Below are positions 35,487 to 44,267 of a stretch of DNA of 64,000 nt, in pieces (the stretch's first letter is position 1; the number at the start of each line of letters is the position of its first letter). The stretch is taken from the NCBI RefSeq assembly GCF_019802255.1, contig NZ_JAHYSS010000009.1, positions 1-64,000 on the forward strand. The letters run 5' to 3'. The position numbers and the translations under genes are program-made. The notes under the pieces are model-generated. The model worked only from the letters and a program-made list of their open reading frames with translations. It was not told where the DNA came from and did no database searches. Origin of the DNA: Pedobacter polysacchareus. Lineage in GTDB: Bacteria; Bacteroidota; Bacteroidia; Sphingobacteriales; Sphingobacteriaceae.

Positions 35487-35510
35487 ATTATTGGTTAGAA
35501 TGGCAATATA

Positions 35511-35537
35511 AGCTGCGCTGTCTTTGGCAGTGCGGCT
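35511..35537 (+). terminator. Terminator-like hairpin after NIPSNAP gene
   Basis: AGCTGCGCTG (35511-35520) pairs with CAGTGCGGCT (35528-35537) at most positions. It sits 25 bp after the stop and before a convergent HxlR gene. No strong T-run follows. Confidence 0.4.
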
Positions 35538-35559
35538 ATTGCAGGCATGATAGGCTATT

Positions 35560-35937
35560 TTAAAACGAATTGTTGGCAAACTCACCCTTTTCTGTGACTA
35601 CCTGATTTCCCCAATCAGTAATTGTTTTTAAGACTGGTATAAATGTTTTTCCAAAATCCGTTAGACTGTAAACAACTTTAATAGGAGGTTTTTGGCCATA
35701 TGCTTTCCTCAATACTAAGCCGTCCTTTTCTAGTTGTTTTAACTGTAAACTCAATGTCATTTCAGTAATATTTGGTATTTCTTTCCGAAGCTCGCTATAC
35801 CGTTTTTCAGCATCTTTTAAATGATACAGAATTACCGCTTTCCATTTGCCGCCTATCAAATCCATCGCAAGACTTATCGTACACGGATAAGCTCTCCCTT
35901 TTAGTTTTACATAATCACCAATACATTCTGTTTTCAT
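35560..35937 (-). CDS. HxlR-family transcriptional regulator
   Basis: 125 aa with the family start around YPCTISLAMDLIGGKWKAVI, a recognition helix near ITEMTLSLQLKQLEKDGLVL, and the wing VVYSLTDFGKTFIPVL. The N-terminal Cys5 and Cys19 are possible redox sensors. Its start lies 15 nt from a perfect inverted repeat (35953-35968), a likely operator. The neighbour upstream is a broken glycosidase, so its natural target gene may have been lost. Confidence 0.92.
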   Translation of the reverse strand: MKTECIGDYVKLKGRAYPCTISLAMDLIGGKWKAVILYHLKDAEKRYSELRKEIPNITEMTLSLQLKQLEKDGLVLRKAYGQKPPIKVVYSLTDFGKTFIPVLKTITDWGNQVVTEKGEFANNSF

Positions 35938-35952
35938 TCTGCATTTTTTAAC

Positions 35953-35968
35953 CTATCTGTTTGGATAG
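35953..35968 (-). promoter_or_regulatory. Candidate HxlR operator (inverted repeat)
   Basis: CTATC-TGTTTG-GATAG is a perfect 5-bp inverted repeat with 6-nt spacing, 15 nt upstream of the HxlR ATG. It shares CTATCT and TTTGGAT with the site before the other HxlR gene. Confidence 0.45.
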
Positions 35969-35997
35969 TTATTGTAAATGTAACCTACTTAAAATAG

Positions 35998-36411
35998 TTT
36001 TACGCCCGTTTGCTGGACGGTGATAAAGCAAATGAAAGTCTCAATTTATTATTAAGTAAGTATACGCTGAACAATTTGTTTGATACTCATCCACCTTTTC
36101 AGATCGACGGTAATTTCGGTGGAACAGCTGGTATTGCAGAAATGCTTTTACAAAGTACCAATGGAACAATTCGCCTGTTGCCGGCCTTACCAGGCGCTAT
36201 ACCTGATGGTCAAATGAAAGGGCTTTGTGCCCGTGGTGGTTTTGAGTTAGAAATGGATTGGAAAAATGGAGAATTGATAAATGCCAAAATTTTGTCTAAG
36301 CTTGGCCATCCGCTAAGGATTAGTTACAAAGGTAAAACTGTAGAATTTAAAACCGATAAAGGTGGAAGGTATGCTTTGTTAAAAGATTTGGCTTTTGTGA
36401 AAAGCAATTGA
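35998..36411 (+). pseudogene. 3' fragment of a GH95 alpha-L-fucosidase-type gene
   Basis: The frame runs from just after a TAG at 35995 to the stop at 36411 and has only a TTG as possible start. It reads YARLLDGDKANESLNLLLSK, then NLFDTHPPFQIDGNFGGTAG, LRLLPALP-like sequence and GLCARGGFELEMDWKNG, which is the C-terminal end of GH95 enzymes. These are normally about 750-830 aa, so roughly the first 80% is missing. QIDGNFGG belongs to the GH95 active-site region, but without the catalytic (alpha/alpha)6 core this piece cannot work. A breakpoint lies near 36000. Confidence 0.85.
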
Positions 36412-36567
36412 TGTGTACCCTTCCATAATCTCTAACCTGTCTGCTGACCAGAATGCAAATTACAAAAGCATCAAAGTTATTAGCCAGGATAAAATTTTTG
36501 ATTTACTCACCGAATCACTCACCTACAGGATTGGAAATCGTGCAAAAATTGTAACCCTTTAAAATGC

Positions 36568-36602
36568 AAAAAGCCTGCTATCTTACGATTTGCAGGCTTT
36601 TA
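36568..36602 (-). terminator. Terminator of tRNA-Ser
   Basis: AAAAGCCTGC (36569-36578) and GCAGGCTTTT (36592-36601) form a 10-bp stem. On the minus strand a T-run follows (TTTTTGCATTTT). It lies 24 bp past the tRNA 3' end and may also stop plus-strand transcription. Confidence 0.75.
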
Positions 36603-36624
36603 GTTGGTTTTGATGACCATTTAG

Positions 36625-36711
36625 CGGAGAGTGGGGGATTCGAACCCGCGGACCCTTTGACAAGTCAACAGTTTTCAAGACTGCCGCAATCGACCACTCT
36701 GCCAACTCTCC
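36625..36711 (-). tRNA. tRNA-Ser (UGA)
   Basis: 87 nt with a long variable arm, as expected for serine. The acceptor stem is GGAGAGT/ACTCTCC with discriminator G; no CCA is encoded. The anticodon loop reads CTTGAAA with anticodon TGA, and the T loop TTCGAAC is normal. Its first 53 nt are identical to the partial tRNA at the window start. Confidence 0.97.
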
Positions 36712-36715
36712 GGCG

Positions 36716-36746
36716 CAAAAGTACAAATCTTAACTGGTTTTCCAAA
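36716..36746 (-). promoter_or_regulatory. Bacteroidota promoter of tRNA-Ser
   Basis: TTTG (36746-36743), exactly 19 nt, then TACTTTTG (36723-36716) on the minus strand. The tRNA begins 5 nt downstream. Full consensus match. Confidence 0.88.
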
Positions 36747-37052
36747 TTTAGATTGAAATATTTTTAACTTTTTTCAAAAACCTTGATTTAACACCTGTAA
36801 TGGCCTATTCGAAGGCTATTTTTATTTCTTCAACCTGAATTAAGAACCGAATTTCTACATGTTTTACCGGGCTAACCTTTCTATTTTGATCGCACTTCCC
36901 TCAAATCCGACTAAAAACCTAATCAAACTACCTGGAAAAACAAGTTCATTACCTGTCTTATTTGCCCCCTCATTATGTCGTTTTTGCACTAGTACAAATT
37001 CTACTTTCCGATATAACTTTGGATTAGTAAATTTAACTTAATCTCTAATGCC
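36724..37052. other. 329-bp intergenic region
   Basis: AT-rich, with no gene I can support; a 60-codon plus-strand frame at 36859 has no coding character or family resemblance. It holds the -33 box of the tRNA promoter at its left end and a TAACTTTG -7 box (37014-37021) 31 nt before the VOC gene at 37053, without a -33 box at the right distance. Confidence 0.5.
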
Positions 37053-37562
37053 ATGATAAACAAACTAATTAGTCAGAGGATTACTGCAAACTTATGGTTT
37101 GACAGAAATGCGGAAGAAGCGGTCAATTTCTACACCTCAATATTTAAAAACTCGAGCATCAAAGGAATGACTCATTATACAAAAGAAGGGTTTGAAGTAC
37201 ATCAAATGCCGGAAGGAACCGTGATGAACATTGTATTTGAACTTGATGGGCAAGAATTTCTAGCTTTAAACGGAGGCCCTATTTTCAAATTCAATGAAGC
37301 CGTTTCTTTTGCGGTCAACTGTTCCGATCAAGACGAAATCGACTATTACTGGAATAAACTTGCTGCAGGTGGAGATCCGAAGGCGCAAGTCTGCGGCTGG
37401 TTAAAAGATCAGTTTGGACTTTCCTGGCAAATTGTGCCAACGATTTTGTCAGAACTGCTCAAAGACAAAGATCAAAACAAAACCAGCAGGGTAATGGCGG
37501 CAATGATGCAAATGAAAAAGATCGACCTCAGTTTGCTGCAAAAAGCTTTTGCTCAGCCGTAA
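37053..37562 (+). CDS. PhnB-like VOC-superfamily protein (single domain)
   Basis: 169 aa. One PhnB/glyoxalase-like module: ITANLWFDRNAEEAVNFYTS, LDGQEFLALNGGP, FAVNCSDQDEIDYYWNKL, and CGWLKDQFGLSWQIVP. Despite names used for relatives (3-demethylubiquinone methyltransferase), function is not established. It resembles the second half of the two-domain protein at 48863-49705. Followed 76 bp later by a DoxX gene. Confidence 0.88.
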   Translation: MINKLISQRITANLWFDRNAEEAVNFYTSIFKNSSIKGMTHYTKEGFEVHQMPEGTVMNIVFELDGQEFLALNGGPIFKFNEAVSFAVNCSDQDEIDYYWNKLAAGGDPKAQVCGWLKDQFGLSWQIVPTILSELLKDKDQNKTSRVMAAMMQMKKIDLSLLQKAFAQP

Positions 37563-37638
37563 AAGCTTTCGCCAACTCATGAAAACAATAGAAAAATAAT
37601 CAACCTAATTATAAACCAATAAACACAATTTTAAACCA

Positions 37639-38016
37639 ATGAAAAGGAACAAAATAATCTTCTGGACGGCCACCATTCTTATTTTCTTATTTGAAGGAGT
37701 AATGCCAGCATTCACTTCTCAAACAGAAATGGCAAAAGAAGGCATCCGACATCTGGGCTATCCCGAATATTTCGGCATTGCGCTCACTGTTTTTAAAGTA
37801 CTGGGTGCAATTATATTGATTGTCCCTAAAGCACCAAAGCGTGTCAAGGAATGGGCTTATGCAGGCTTTGGTTTTGATTTCATTTTCGCCTCAATCAGTC
37901 ATTGGGCAGTGGATGGCTTCGGAATGGAGGCGATATTCCCTTGGATCGTTTTCGCGGTTCTGGCGGTATCTTATGTGTATTATCATAAACTTTCCGATGC
38001 GAATCCAATAGGATAA
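37639..38016 (+). CDS. DoxX-like membrane protein
   Basis: 125 aa, four membrane helices (about 7-23, 46-62, 73-90, 98-116). DoxX-like hallmarks are FEGVMPAF, HLGYPEYFGIALTVFKVLGAI and GFGFDFIFASISHWAVDG. Role unknown; often next to VOC or SRPBCC genes, as here. Ends before a strong terminator. Confidence 0.85.
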   Translation: MKRNKIIFWTATILIFLFEGVMPAFTSQTEMAKEGIRHLGYPEYFGIALTVFKVLGAIILIVPKAPKRVKEWAYAGFGFDFIFASISHWAVDGFGMEAIFPWIVFAVLAVSYVYYHKLSDANPIG

Positions 38017-38043
38017 AATGCAGCTGTAAAAACCTCTTTAATG

Positions 38044-38077
38044 AACAATGCCCAACTGATGCTGGGCATTGTTTTAT
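38044..38077 (+). terminator. Rho-independent terminator after DoxX gene
   Basis: AACAATGCCCA (38044-38054) and TGGGCATTGTT (38063-38073) pair perfectly over 11 bp around an 8-nt loop, followed by TTTAT. Confidence 0.85.
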
Positions 38078-38116
38078 ATTTTAAGAAATATTGCGCTTTA
38101 TTAAAAGCCAGCAATG

Positions 38117-38362
38117 TTATTTCTTATTGTTCTCCAAATAAGTTTCTAGAATGCTTTTTAGATAAAGCTCAGGCTTAGGCATGATGATCACTGTACCAGG
38201 CTCTTTATCTTGAGAATGCTTGATGTAATTCGCTTTGATCTTTCCCCATTCTTTTGAATAAAGCTGGATAAAAGTATCTACAAATTGTTTATCAGTATAA
38301 TCTTTTGGAAGCTTACTTAATACAACTTCAATTTTCTCTTCTTTTCTATGTAATACTGCCAT
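38117..38362 (-). CDS. Small conserved-type protein, unknown function
   Basis: 81 aa, charged and mainly helical, with a YLKSILETYLENNKK C-terminus and an EKIEVVLSKLPKDYTDKQFV segment. No signal or membrane helix. A TAGCTTTG -7 box (38395-38388, minus) lies 26 nt before the ATG, which supports a real gene. Family not recognised. Confidence 0.65.
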   Translation of the reverse strand: MAVLHRKEEKIEVVLSKLPKDYTDKQFVDTFIQLYSKEWGKIKANYIKHSQDKEPGTVIIMPKPELYLKSILETYLENNKK

Positions 38363-38553
38363 GGTAATTTCTTGATATTTTCTACGGCAAAGCTATGAAA
38401 CAAATCCGAGTTAAGGCTTATGATTCTTCAGGATATGTGCGGCAATAAGTATTTTTAAGATAAAATGGTTTTATTTGGATATAATTTTCCCATATCGGAT
38501 TAAATTCGAATCCCGATCAATGTCATTGATAAAATAGAAGATGGCTTTTAGTG

Positions 38554-39278
38554 TTAGCCAGGCTTTCCTGGCAAGTGTTCCAGTTTGTTTTTGAGCACCT
38601 TATATTCTTTTTCCAGGTATTTAAAAGCCTTCGTTTCCAACGGCATGCCATAGTTTTCTTTCAATTGACCTAAATAACTGCTGGCCACCTGATCAAACCT
38701 CGTTTTTACCTGCTGATATTGCTGCTTTGCCTTCTTTTCTTCCTGATTTTCAGCGATACCATTCAAATTACCCAGGTAAACACTGTCGGACACCATGGCC
38801 CATCCGCTGAAATAAAGGAAATGTAAGGTTCTATTTGTTGGGTTAATTCTTTGGCAGATAGTGGAATAAAGCATTTTCCTTCAGACCTTCTGGCAATGTT
38901 CAGATACTGACGACCCTTTTCGATTTCCGGTAAGCAAATCATCAGAATCACACTGTCGTTGCCTGCTAATTCCTCTTCCTCTTGAGTATCCCAGCTGATT
39001 TCCAAACCATTTTCCACTTTAATGATTTTTAAACCTTGAGTTTCCGGCATGCTGCCCTGACTCGGCATCACCTTACTGTAATCGATCTGAATATTAGGAT
39101 ATTCGCCCTTTAAAGCATGTTTTTTATGGTAGGAAGTAGCCAGATTATGGGCATTATGAACGGTACCTCTGGCCTGTAAACCATAACCGAGCTTAATAAA
39201 ATTACCCATGGTTCTGAGCAGTTTGGTAGTCACTGCCATTGCCAATAAGATTGAAGCACAAACATGCCGATTCAGCAC
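38554..39278 (-). pseudogene. DUF6266 gene, N-truncated and frameshifted
   Basis: Two overlapping frames together read as one DUF6266-like protein. The first (39278-38763) carries FIKLGYGLQARGTVHNAHNL, LKGEYPNIQIDYSKVMPSQG and ends ...ISFISADGPWCP. The second (from about 38800 to 38554) carries AMVSDSVYLGNLNG, the expected continuation. Adding one base to the GGG run (CCC at 38799-38801 on plus) joins them as ADGAMVSDS. The usual N-terminal 45 or so residues of the family are missing as well. The tail beyond YLGNLNG is a 60-residue helical extension. A decayed gene or a sequencing indel are both possible for the frameshift; the missing N-terminus favours decay. Confidence 0.75.
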
Positions 39279-39497
39279 TTAAGCTGAACACAGGTAGAAT
39301 AGGGAAGAAGGTTAGAGGTAGCTTTAAGTAGGTAGCCTTAAATAGGTATTCAATCTAAGGAACAGGAAAACCGATCGCCGCAAGAAGCTCGAATGGTAAA
39401 AAGAAGCTCAGAATAGGTTTCGAAAGCGCGCGCGGGAATCTGGAATGAAAAGCAAATGCTAAAAATGGGAGCCGTTTAAATCAATAGCCTGGCTTTA

Positions 39498-39680
39498 CTA
39501 CTTGTTAGTTTTTGTTCCTGTTTTTTCAGGATGTAAAAATTTATCTGTTTCAGCCCTTAATTCGTCCAGCCGATGGTTGACTAGTTCGGTCTTTTTTTTA
39601 AGCTCAGCAGTATGTGCTGCAAGATTTTTGGTGATTTCGGCACTGCTTTGTGCAGCATCCTGTTTGTTTGATTGATCCAT
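39498..39680 (-). CDS. Small hydrophilic helical protein
   Basis: 60 aa, highly charged and predicted coiled-coil (EITKNLAAHTAELKKKTELV), with a Lys-rich end. No signal or motif. Single gene of unknown role; spacing and composition are consistent with coding, but support is limited. Confidence 0.5.
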   Translation of the reverse strand: MDQSNKQDAAQSSAEITKNLAAHTAELKKKTELVNHRLDELRAETDKFLHPEKTGTKTNK

Positions 39681-39787
39681 GACGATTGGAATTAATACTT
39701 AAATATACTAGAAAAATTAATCCTTGTTATTAAAAACAGGTTAAATTTTTCTACTTAAACCAAATAGGAGTGTACTCGTTTTTTTGC

Positions 39788-40159
39788 TTACATTTCTCCT
39801 TTTTTTAATGGTAATTTTTCATGTTTACCATCCGATTTTAAGTCGTCGATTTCTTTGTTTAAGAAATAAGATAAGCCCGTTCTAATCACTACAGTGCCCG
39901 CTAAAATCCCTAAATCCTGAAAAGAGGGATTAACGATGGTTTCTATAATGTCTGAAGCAATTAGAAACTCTAAGCCCAATAACAAATAATAGCCGACCTC
40001 AATTTTAATATGAACTGTTTTTTGTAAGGAGAACCCTTTACCCAATCGGTTTAACTCATTCTTTATAAAATGATAGAGTCCGATTACTGCACCGTAACAG
40101 ATAATACCGATACTGACATAACTGATGATATGAGAGGTATAGATCAGTATATCATGCAT
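39788..40159 (-). CDS. DUF1622 membrane protein
   Basis: 123 aa with three membrane helices. Typical DUF1622 sequence: EVGYYLLLGLEFLIASDIIE, then a QDLGILAGTVVIRTGLSYFL segment and NKEI. C-terminus charged and cytoplasmic. Function unknown. Confidence 0.88.
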   Translation of the reverse strand: MHDILIYTSHIISYVSIGIICYGAVIGLYHFIKNELNRLGKGFSLQKTVHIKIEVGYYLLLGLEFLIASDIIETIVNPSFQDLGILAGTVVIRTGLSYFLNKEIDDLKSDGKHEKLPLKKGEM

Positions 40160-40231
40160 AGCTGATTACAATGTATTAGAAAACGTAATGAATTAACCCC
40201 CTGTTTATTACAGGAAGTTACGAAACTTATA

Positions 40232-41155
40232 TCAATTTTTTAAATCCTTTTTAATTTCTTTCCTCAATTTGTAATCCTGTGGAGATATGCCCATTATTTT
40301 GCTAAACATTCTAGAGAAATAATAAGGATCATCAATGCCTAATGCTGCAGCAATCTCTTTGATCCGAAGGGTCGTCAACTGGATATACTGACAAGCTTTT
40401 TGTACTTTTAATTGGTTGAAATATTTAATCGGTGCGAGTCCGGTTTGCTCTTTAAATATAGCTGAAAAATGAGATGGGGAAAGATTTACCGCATTGGCTA
40501 TCGCTTCCAGCGTCAAGGTCGTATGGAGGTTTTTCTGCATATAATCTATCGAAATCTCTACCGGATTTAACACGTTTTTCCTGGAAGCATAACTGAATTT
40601 TTCTTCAAAAATGAAGGAAGAAAGAAAGTGCCAGAAACTCATACTCGCATAACAAAGGTTATCCATGCTATATCCTCTTTCCAGATTCAGGTAGATGTCG
40701 TCAAAAAGCTTGATCCTTGATTCATCATATTGAACGTTTCCCTGCAAACTCTTTTGCCGTTTCAACAATAAAGCAATTATAGAAGGTACTTGTTCTCCTT
40801 TAAAATGAGCCCAGTAAATTGTCCATGGCTGCTGTTCATTTGAGCAATAAGAATGCGCTTTTTCTGCCGGAATAACCAGGAAATTTCCAGTACTGATCAG
40901 GTAACTGCTTTCTTCGATACTTACCGCTCCTTTTCCACCCACGCAATAAAGGAGAATATATTGGTCAATGCCTTTACTGCGTTCCCGGTAATGGAACTTT
41001 GCTTTCGGGTAAAAGCCGATGTCTGTGAGCTGAATGCCCGCTAAAATTGGATGCTGACTGGCCGCTTTTTGAAGAATTCCCCTTGGGATTACAATGGATT
41101 TCTGGCCGTTAAACCCTTCTTTTTTCTTCATCACAGGACTTGGTTTGATCGTCAT
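40232..41155 (-). CDS. AraC-family regulator, likely of the GH2 genes
   Basis: 307 aa. Cupin sensor domain (about 45-150, with GKGAVSIEESSYLISTG and FLVIPAEKAHSY) and a C-terminal double helix-turn-helix (210-303): LEAIANAVNLSPSHFSAIFK, IKEIAAALGIDDPYYFSRMF and the end MGISPQDYK. Divergent from the first GH2 gene with a 118-bp gap, so it probably controls that promoter in response to a sugar. Met9 is an alternative start. Confidence 0.93.
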   Translation of the reverse strand: MTIKPSPVMKKKEGFNGQKSIVIPRGILQKAASQHPILAGIQLTDIGFYPKAKFHYRERSKGIDQYILLYCVGGKGAVSIEESSYLISTGNFLVIPAEKAHSYCSNEQQPWTIYWAHFKGEQVPSIIALLLKRQKSLQGNVQYDESRIKLFDDIYLNLERGYSMDNLCYASMSFWHFLSSFIFEEKFSYASRKNVLNPVEISIDYMQKNLHTTLTLEAIANAVNLSPSHFSAIFKEQTGLAPIKYFNQLKVQKACQYIQLTTLRIKEIAAALGIDDPYYFSRMFSKIMGISPQDYKLRKEIKKDLKN

Positions 41156-41229
41156 TTTTACACTGGCTTGAAGCCCTGAATTTATAAAGATAAACCATAA
41201 GATTGTCCATTATGTCAGGATTATTTTTT

Positions 41230-41259
41230 TTGACACACACATTCTTTACTTAACTTGCA
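41230..41259 (+). promoter_or_regulatory. Promoter of the first GH2 gene
   Basis: TTTG (41230-41233), 18 nt, then TAACTTGC (41252-41259), 6 of 8 to TAnnTTTG. The ATG is 14 nt downstream. The imperfect -7 box fits activation by the adjacent AraC protein. Confidence 0.5.
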
Positions 41260-41273
41260 TTAAACCACAGCAA

Positions 41274-44267
41274 ATGAATACCTTGAATTTTAACCATAAA
41301 CTAACTGCAGTGTTTGTTTTCCTCCTATGGATGCAAACTCAGGCACAAGGGCAGTCGAGACTGTCCCCCTTGCCAGAAAAAATGAGCCCAAATATCATTC
41401 AAAACCATACTGAAAACAGCAGCTCAAATGTGCTGAAAAAGCAGGATAGAGGCAGTCAGCCCATCATTTCTCTGGATGGCAATTGGGAATTTAAACAAGG
41501 CAATAAACGAAGCAGCATTGCTGTTCCCGGCGAATGGGGCATGCAGGGCTTTGAAGTCAGTCCCGGAGAGAGTGTCACCTATAGTAAAAAAATAAATATC
41601 CCCGCAGATTGGCAGGGAATGCGTGTTAAAATTCGTTTTGATGGGGTAAGTTCACATGCTGTTTTGCGAATCAATCAGCAGAAAATAGCAGAACATGAAG
41701 GTAGTTTTGTTCCTTTTGAAGCGGACCTCAGCAGCCAGGTAAAACCAGGTGAAAATATACTGGAACTGGAAGTTTCAGCATTGACGATCAGTGATATTCT
41801 GGCTTGTACCTCCCAATATGCCGCGCATACCGTTGGTGGCATCCTGCGCAAAGTGACCCTGTTCGCGCTTCCGCAAATGAATATTGCTGACCTTAGGATA
41901 GAGACGGATTTCGATCCGCAGTATAAAAATGCTTTGCTCAAAATCAATGCTAAAATAGTCAATGAAGCTGCTATTGCTACAGCTGACGCTTTTTCATTAC
42001 GTTATACTTTAACTGATCAGAAAGGAAAAACTGTTTTTCAAAAAACAACCGCATTAAATGCCCCTGCTCCCGGAAAAGACCTTCTTTCTAAACAAGAGTT
42101 TAAAGTGCTGCAGCCGCAGCATTGGAATTCCGATGTGCCTTACTTATATCGTCTGCATACAGAGTTGTTACGGGATGGAAAAACCATTCAGAAAAACCTG
42201 CAGCGTGTTGGTTTTCGGGAAATAGCCATCCGTGGAAATGAGCTGCTCCTGAATGGTAAACCGGTGAAATTGCGAGGGGTAAACCGACATAGTGTACATC
42301 CATTAACTGGAAGAAGTATCTCTAAAGATTTAGAATATCAGGATGCCAAACTGTTCATGGAAGCCAACTGTAATTTTATCAGAACTGCTCATTATCCACC
42401 TTCAGAAGAATTCCTGGAAGCCTGCGATGAATTGGGTCTTTTTGTAGAAAATGAATCTTCTTTAACCTGGATCAATCACCATGCTTCGCCGATCTGGAAA
42501 ATATGGAATTATAAAGATGAAAAGTTCTTGCCAGTGATGATGAATGCGAATCTGGAAAAAATGCAGGCGGCGATCAACCATCCATCAGTCATCATCTGGT
42601 CGCTGGGCAATGAATCGAACTGGAGTCCTTTATGGCAAAAAGTGCAGGATGCGGTAAAAGCATTTGACCCAAGCCGACCTACTGCTTTTCATGACCAATG
42701 CTGGGGAGGATTTAACAATCTAGGGAGCAAGGCTGATATTGCCAATTATCATTATCCTGCAGTGAACGGACCTGCCGCAACAGACACCATGAGCCGGCCT
42801 ACTTTATTCGGTGAGTATGCCCATCTGAGTACTTATAACCGCAGAGAATTATTGACAGACCCAGGCCTGCGCAGTGCTTATCAATTGCCGCTGGTCAGTA
42901 TGTATGACTCGGTTTACCAGCATAAAGGTACCCTTGGAGCGGCGGTCTGGAGTGGAATCGACGATACTTTTCATCTTCCTGATGGCAGGATAGTAGGCTA
43001 TGGGCCATGGGGGATGTTAGATGGCTGGAGAAGACCAAAACCGGAATATTGGGGAATGAGAAAAGCATATGCGCCCATCCTCGTTAAAAATCCCAGATCT
43101 CCGAAGATAAAAAACGGTAATTTGACATTATCAATTGAAAACCGCTACGATTTTATCCGCTTAAATCAGGTGGAAATCATTGCGCTAGTTGATGGGAAAC
43201 GGGTAAAAATAAGTGGAGATCTGGCACCACGCAGTCAGGGGGAAATTAAGATTTCTGTTCAGGCAAACACAAAAGAGGTTTATATTTCATTTAAAGATCC
43301 TAGAGGTTTTGTACTCAATGAAGAGCGGATTTTGATCGCGCAGCAAGAAGTTCCGAATTTGCTTGCAGCATCAGACTTAAACGAACTCAAATCTATGCCA
43401 GATTTGAAAATGCATGAAAATGAAGCCGCTTATCGAATTCAGCATGGCTCACTGACTTTTCTTTTGAATAAAACGACCGGCATATTGACTTCAGTAGAAA
43501 ACAAGGGAAAAAAAGTGCTTAAACAAGGACCAGTATTCTGTTATGTACCTATAAATAGTGAAGATGGAGGTAAACCTAATGTAGCTGGTGAAACGTATCA
43601 GAATGATATCTATCCGGTAAAAAATTATCCGCTATACACTTTATTTGTTAAAGAGCTATTGGTGAAAAGTACGGACAGCGGACTGGTCTTTACCATGCAC
43701 ACGACTTATACCAATGCCACTGGAAAGATCCGTTACCTCTTCAGAAAAGATGGAAAAGTGCAGCTGGACTACGAAATTCAAATGGACAAATCAGTGAAAA
43801 CAGGACCTTATCAATATGGCATGCTATTTCAGCTCCCCAGCAGTTATGAAACCTTAAAATGGAAACGCAAAGGAGATTTTACGGTTTACGACGAACAGGA
43901 TGTCAGTAGAAATGAAGGTACTGCGAGTTTAAATGCGAAGTGGTTTCCTGGAGTAGAAGCGTTTGGTAAAGCACCTTCAGGCGCCTGGAAAGATGATGCA
44001 AATGAAATGGGTTCCAATGATTTTCGTGCTACAAAAGCCCATATCTTACAGGCAGAATTACTGGATAAAACCGGTAATGGTTTACAAGTCAATTCCAATG
44101 CAAAACAATCGTCCAGAGCCTGGCTGCAGGATGGCAGCATTCAGTTTTTAGTGGCTGATTATAGCAATGGCGGATCTGAACCTTTTTATGCTTCTCCATT
44201 TGACCAGGGAAGAATAGATGGAACCAGTACCAAGCTAAAAGGCAGTTTACAGTTTGAATTAAAGTAG
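41274..44267 (+). CDS. GH2 beta-galactosidase-type glycosidase (LacZ-like)
   Basis: 997 aa. Signal peptide (LTAVFVFLLWMQTQAQG). Domain order follows LacZ: sugar-binding jelly roll (about 60-220, LDGNWEFKQGN), Ig-like domain (220-320), TIM barrel (330-600), a second Ig-like domain and the C-terminal beta-sandwich (about 720-995, SLTFLLNKTTGILTSVENKG). Acid/base Glu447 in WSLGNESNW and nucleophile Glu514 in LFGEYAHL. Probably periplasmic, cleaving a terminal beta-galactoside or similar sugar. Behind a divergent AraC gene and 177 bp before the second GH2. Confidence 0.93.
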   Translation: MNTLNFNHKLTAVFVFLLWMQTQAQGQSRLSPLPEKMSPNIIQNHTENSSSNVLKKQDRGSQPIISLDGNWEFKQGNKRSSIAVPGEWGMQGFEVSPGESVTYSKKINIPADWQGMRVKIRFDGVSSHAVLRINQQKIAEHEGSFVPFEADLSSQVKPGENILELEVSALTISDILACTSQYAAHTVGGILRKVTLFALPQMNIADLRIETDFDPQYKNALLKINAKIVNEAAIATADAFSLRYTLTDQKGKTVFQKTTALNAPAPGKDLLSKQEFKVLQPQHWNSDVPYLYRLHTELLRDGKTIQKNLQRVGFREIAIRGNELLLNGKPVKLRGVNRHSVHPLTGRSISKDLEYQDAKLFMEANCNFIRTAHYPPSEEFLEACDELGLFVENESSLTWINHHASPIWKIWNYKDEKFLPVMMNANLEKMQAAINHPSVIIWSLGNESNWSPLWQKVQDAVKAFDPSRPTAFHDQCWGGFNNLGSKADIANYHYPAVNGPAATDTMSRPTLFGEYAHLSTYNRRELLTDPGLRSAYQLPLVSMYDSVYQHKGTLGAAVWSGIDDTFHLPDGRIVGYGPWGMLDGWRRPKPEYWGMRKAYAPILVKNPRSPKIKNGNLTLSIENRYDFIRLNQVEIIALVDGKRVKISGDLAPRSQGEIKISVQANTKEVYISFKDPRGFVLNEERILIAQQEVPNLLAASDLNELKSMPDLKMHENEAAYRIQHGSLTFLLNKTTGILTSVENKGKKVLKQGPVFCYVPINSEDGGKPNVAGETYQNDIYPVKNYPLYTLFVKELLVKSTDSGLVFTMHTTYTNATGKIRYLFRKDGKVQLDYEIQMDKSVKTGPYQYGMLFQLPSSYETLKWKRKGDFTVYDEQDVSRNEGTASLNAKWFPGVEAFGKAPSGAWKDDANEMGSNDFRATKAHILQAELLDKTGNGLQVNSNAKQSSRAWLQDGSIQFLVADYSNGGSEPFYASPFDQGRIDGTSTKLKGSLQFELK

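Noticed and set aside
1..36711. The 36.6-kb segment between tRNA-Ser copies as an integrative element
   Set aside because: No integrase, relaxase or phage gene lies inside. Both copies include the tRNA 5' end and a full promoter with different spacers, which is not how an att duplication at a tRNA 3' end looks.
36859..37041. 60-codon plus-strand frame before the VOC gene
   Set aside because: Composition is not protein-like, no family resemblance, and it overlaps the -7 box of the next gene.
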